64,000 nt of DNA from contig NZ_CADESW010000004.1 in the NCBI RefSeq assembly GCF_902830275.1, positions 362,626 to 426,625 of the forward strand, given 5' to 3'. Below, piece by piece: positions 63,932 through 64,000 of the stretch. Each line of letters opens with the position of its first letter. The first letter of the stretch is position 1. The DNA is from Burkholderia stagnalis (GTDB lineage Bacteria > Pseudomonadota > Gammaproteobacteria > Burkholderiales > Burkholderiaceae). The position numbers and the translations under genes are program-made. The notes under the pieces are model-generated. The model saw only the letters and a program-made list of their open reading frames with translations. It did not search any database and had not been told where the DNA came from.

Positions 63932-64000
63932 ATGCCACGCAAACGCAAGGAAGAAGTGACGATTGAACCGGGCAAGGGCTTGAACCTGGACCCGGAACTG
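63932..64000 (+). CDS. Partial CDS, possibly an insertion-sequence transposase
   Basis: An ATG preceded by AAGGAGCC opens a frame that runs off the window: MPRKRKEEVTIEPGKGLNLD, then PEL. Only 23 residues are visible. The basic N-terminus is compatible with a transposase (for example of the IS256 type), and the 60 nt upstream could be the element's end, but this is a weak guess. Confidence 0.35.
   Translation, partial: MPRKRKEEVTIEPGKGLNLDPEL

Overview
The window is GC-rich (roughly two-thirds GC by eye) proteobacterial DNA with typical Burkholderia gene content and codon use: the thrS-infC-rpmI-rplT block, a relA-type (p)ppGpp synthetase, scoAB, bktB, many LysR regulators, and an hmq alkylquinoline operon, which is known only from Burkholderia. 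The ribosomal, thrS and relA genes suggest the primary chromosome. The species cannot be fixed from this sequence; a B. cepacia complex or B. pseudomallei group member is likely.

Region 1 (1-8.4 kb) is core genome on the minus strand: thrS-infC-rpmI-rplT, tRNA-Val(GAC) with its terminator, relA, a RidA-like gene, an alpha/beta hydrolase and an RhtA-type exporter. Region 2 (8.5-20.4 kb) is metabolic. It holds two LysR regulators next to their likely targets (the exporter; a SnoaL/deacetylase/SDR operon), scoAB with a divergent PAS-LuxR regulator, a thioesterase/SDR pair, ETF-ubiquinone oxidoreductase, and a thiolase/3-hydroxyacyl-CoA dehydrogenase pair that ends in a strong terminator.

Region 3 (20.5-32.1 kb) is a complete hmqABCDEFG operon for 4-hydroxy-3-methyl-2-alkenylquinolines. 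HmqA activates anthranilate. HmqD, HmqB and HmqC are the KAS III-like enzymes. HmqE is the PqsE-like metallo-beta-lactamase fold protein. HmqF fuses a fatty acyl-AMP ligase, an acyl-CoA dehydrogenase and an ACP. HmqG carries the methyltransferase. A 0.66 kb AT-rich leader precedes hmqA.

Region 4 (32.7-41.3 kb) contains a TetR regulator beside an internally deleted oxidoreductase gene and a DUF1772 gene, then an AraC regulator and a DUF815 ATPase. A likely 2-deoxyribose utilisation island follows: deoC, a DeoR-type repressor, a DUF4432 sugar epimerase-like protein, a FucP-type permease and a ribokinase-family kinase. The two divergent promoter regions share an operator-like half-site.

Region 5 (42.4-62.7 kb) is the most novel part: a specialised-metabolite locus with several carrier-protein enzymes and no condensation domain. 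It encodes an A-T-TE enzyme like fungal quinone/furanone synthetases and bacterial RalA, an O-methyltransferase, an exported cholesterol-oxidase-like flavoenzyme and a protein made of two fused thioesterases. It also encodes a SyrC-like Cys-nucleophile acyltransferase and a stand-alone A-T didomain whose specificity residues spell the threonine code. Two paralogous orphan LuxR-type regulators flank the acyltransferase, and a translationally coupled RND tripartite pump follows. Parts of it (Thr A-T protein, SyrC-like enzyme, LuxR regulators without an AHL domain, RND pump) recall the syringomycin locus of Pseudomonas syringae, but no halogenase or condensation module is present. AT-rich spacers at 41.7-42.2 and 48.5-49.2 kb and a possible transposase at the right edge suggest acquired DNA. 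A DXD glycosyltransferase and a 57-bp tandem repeat lie at the right end.
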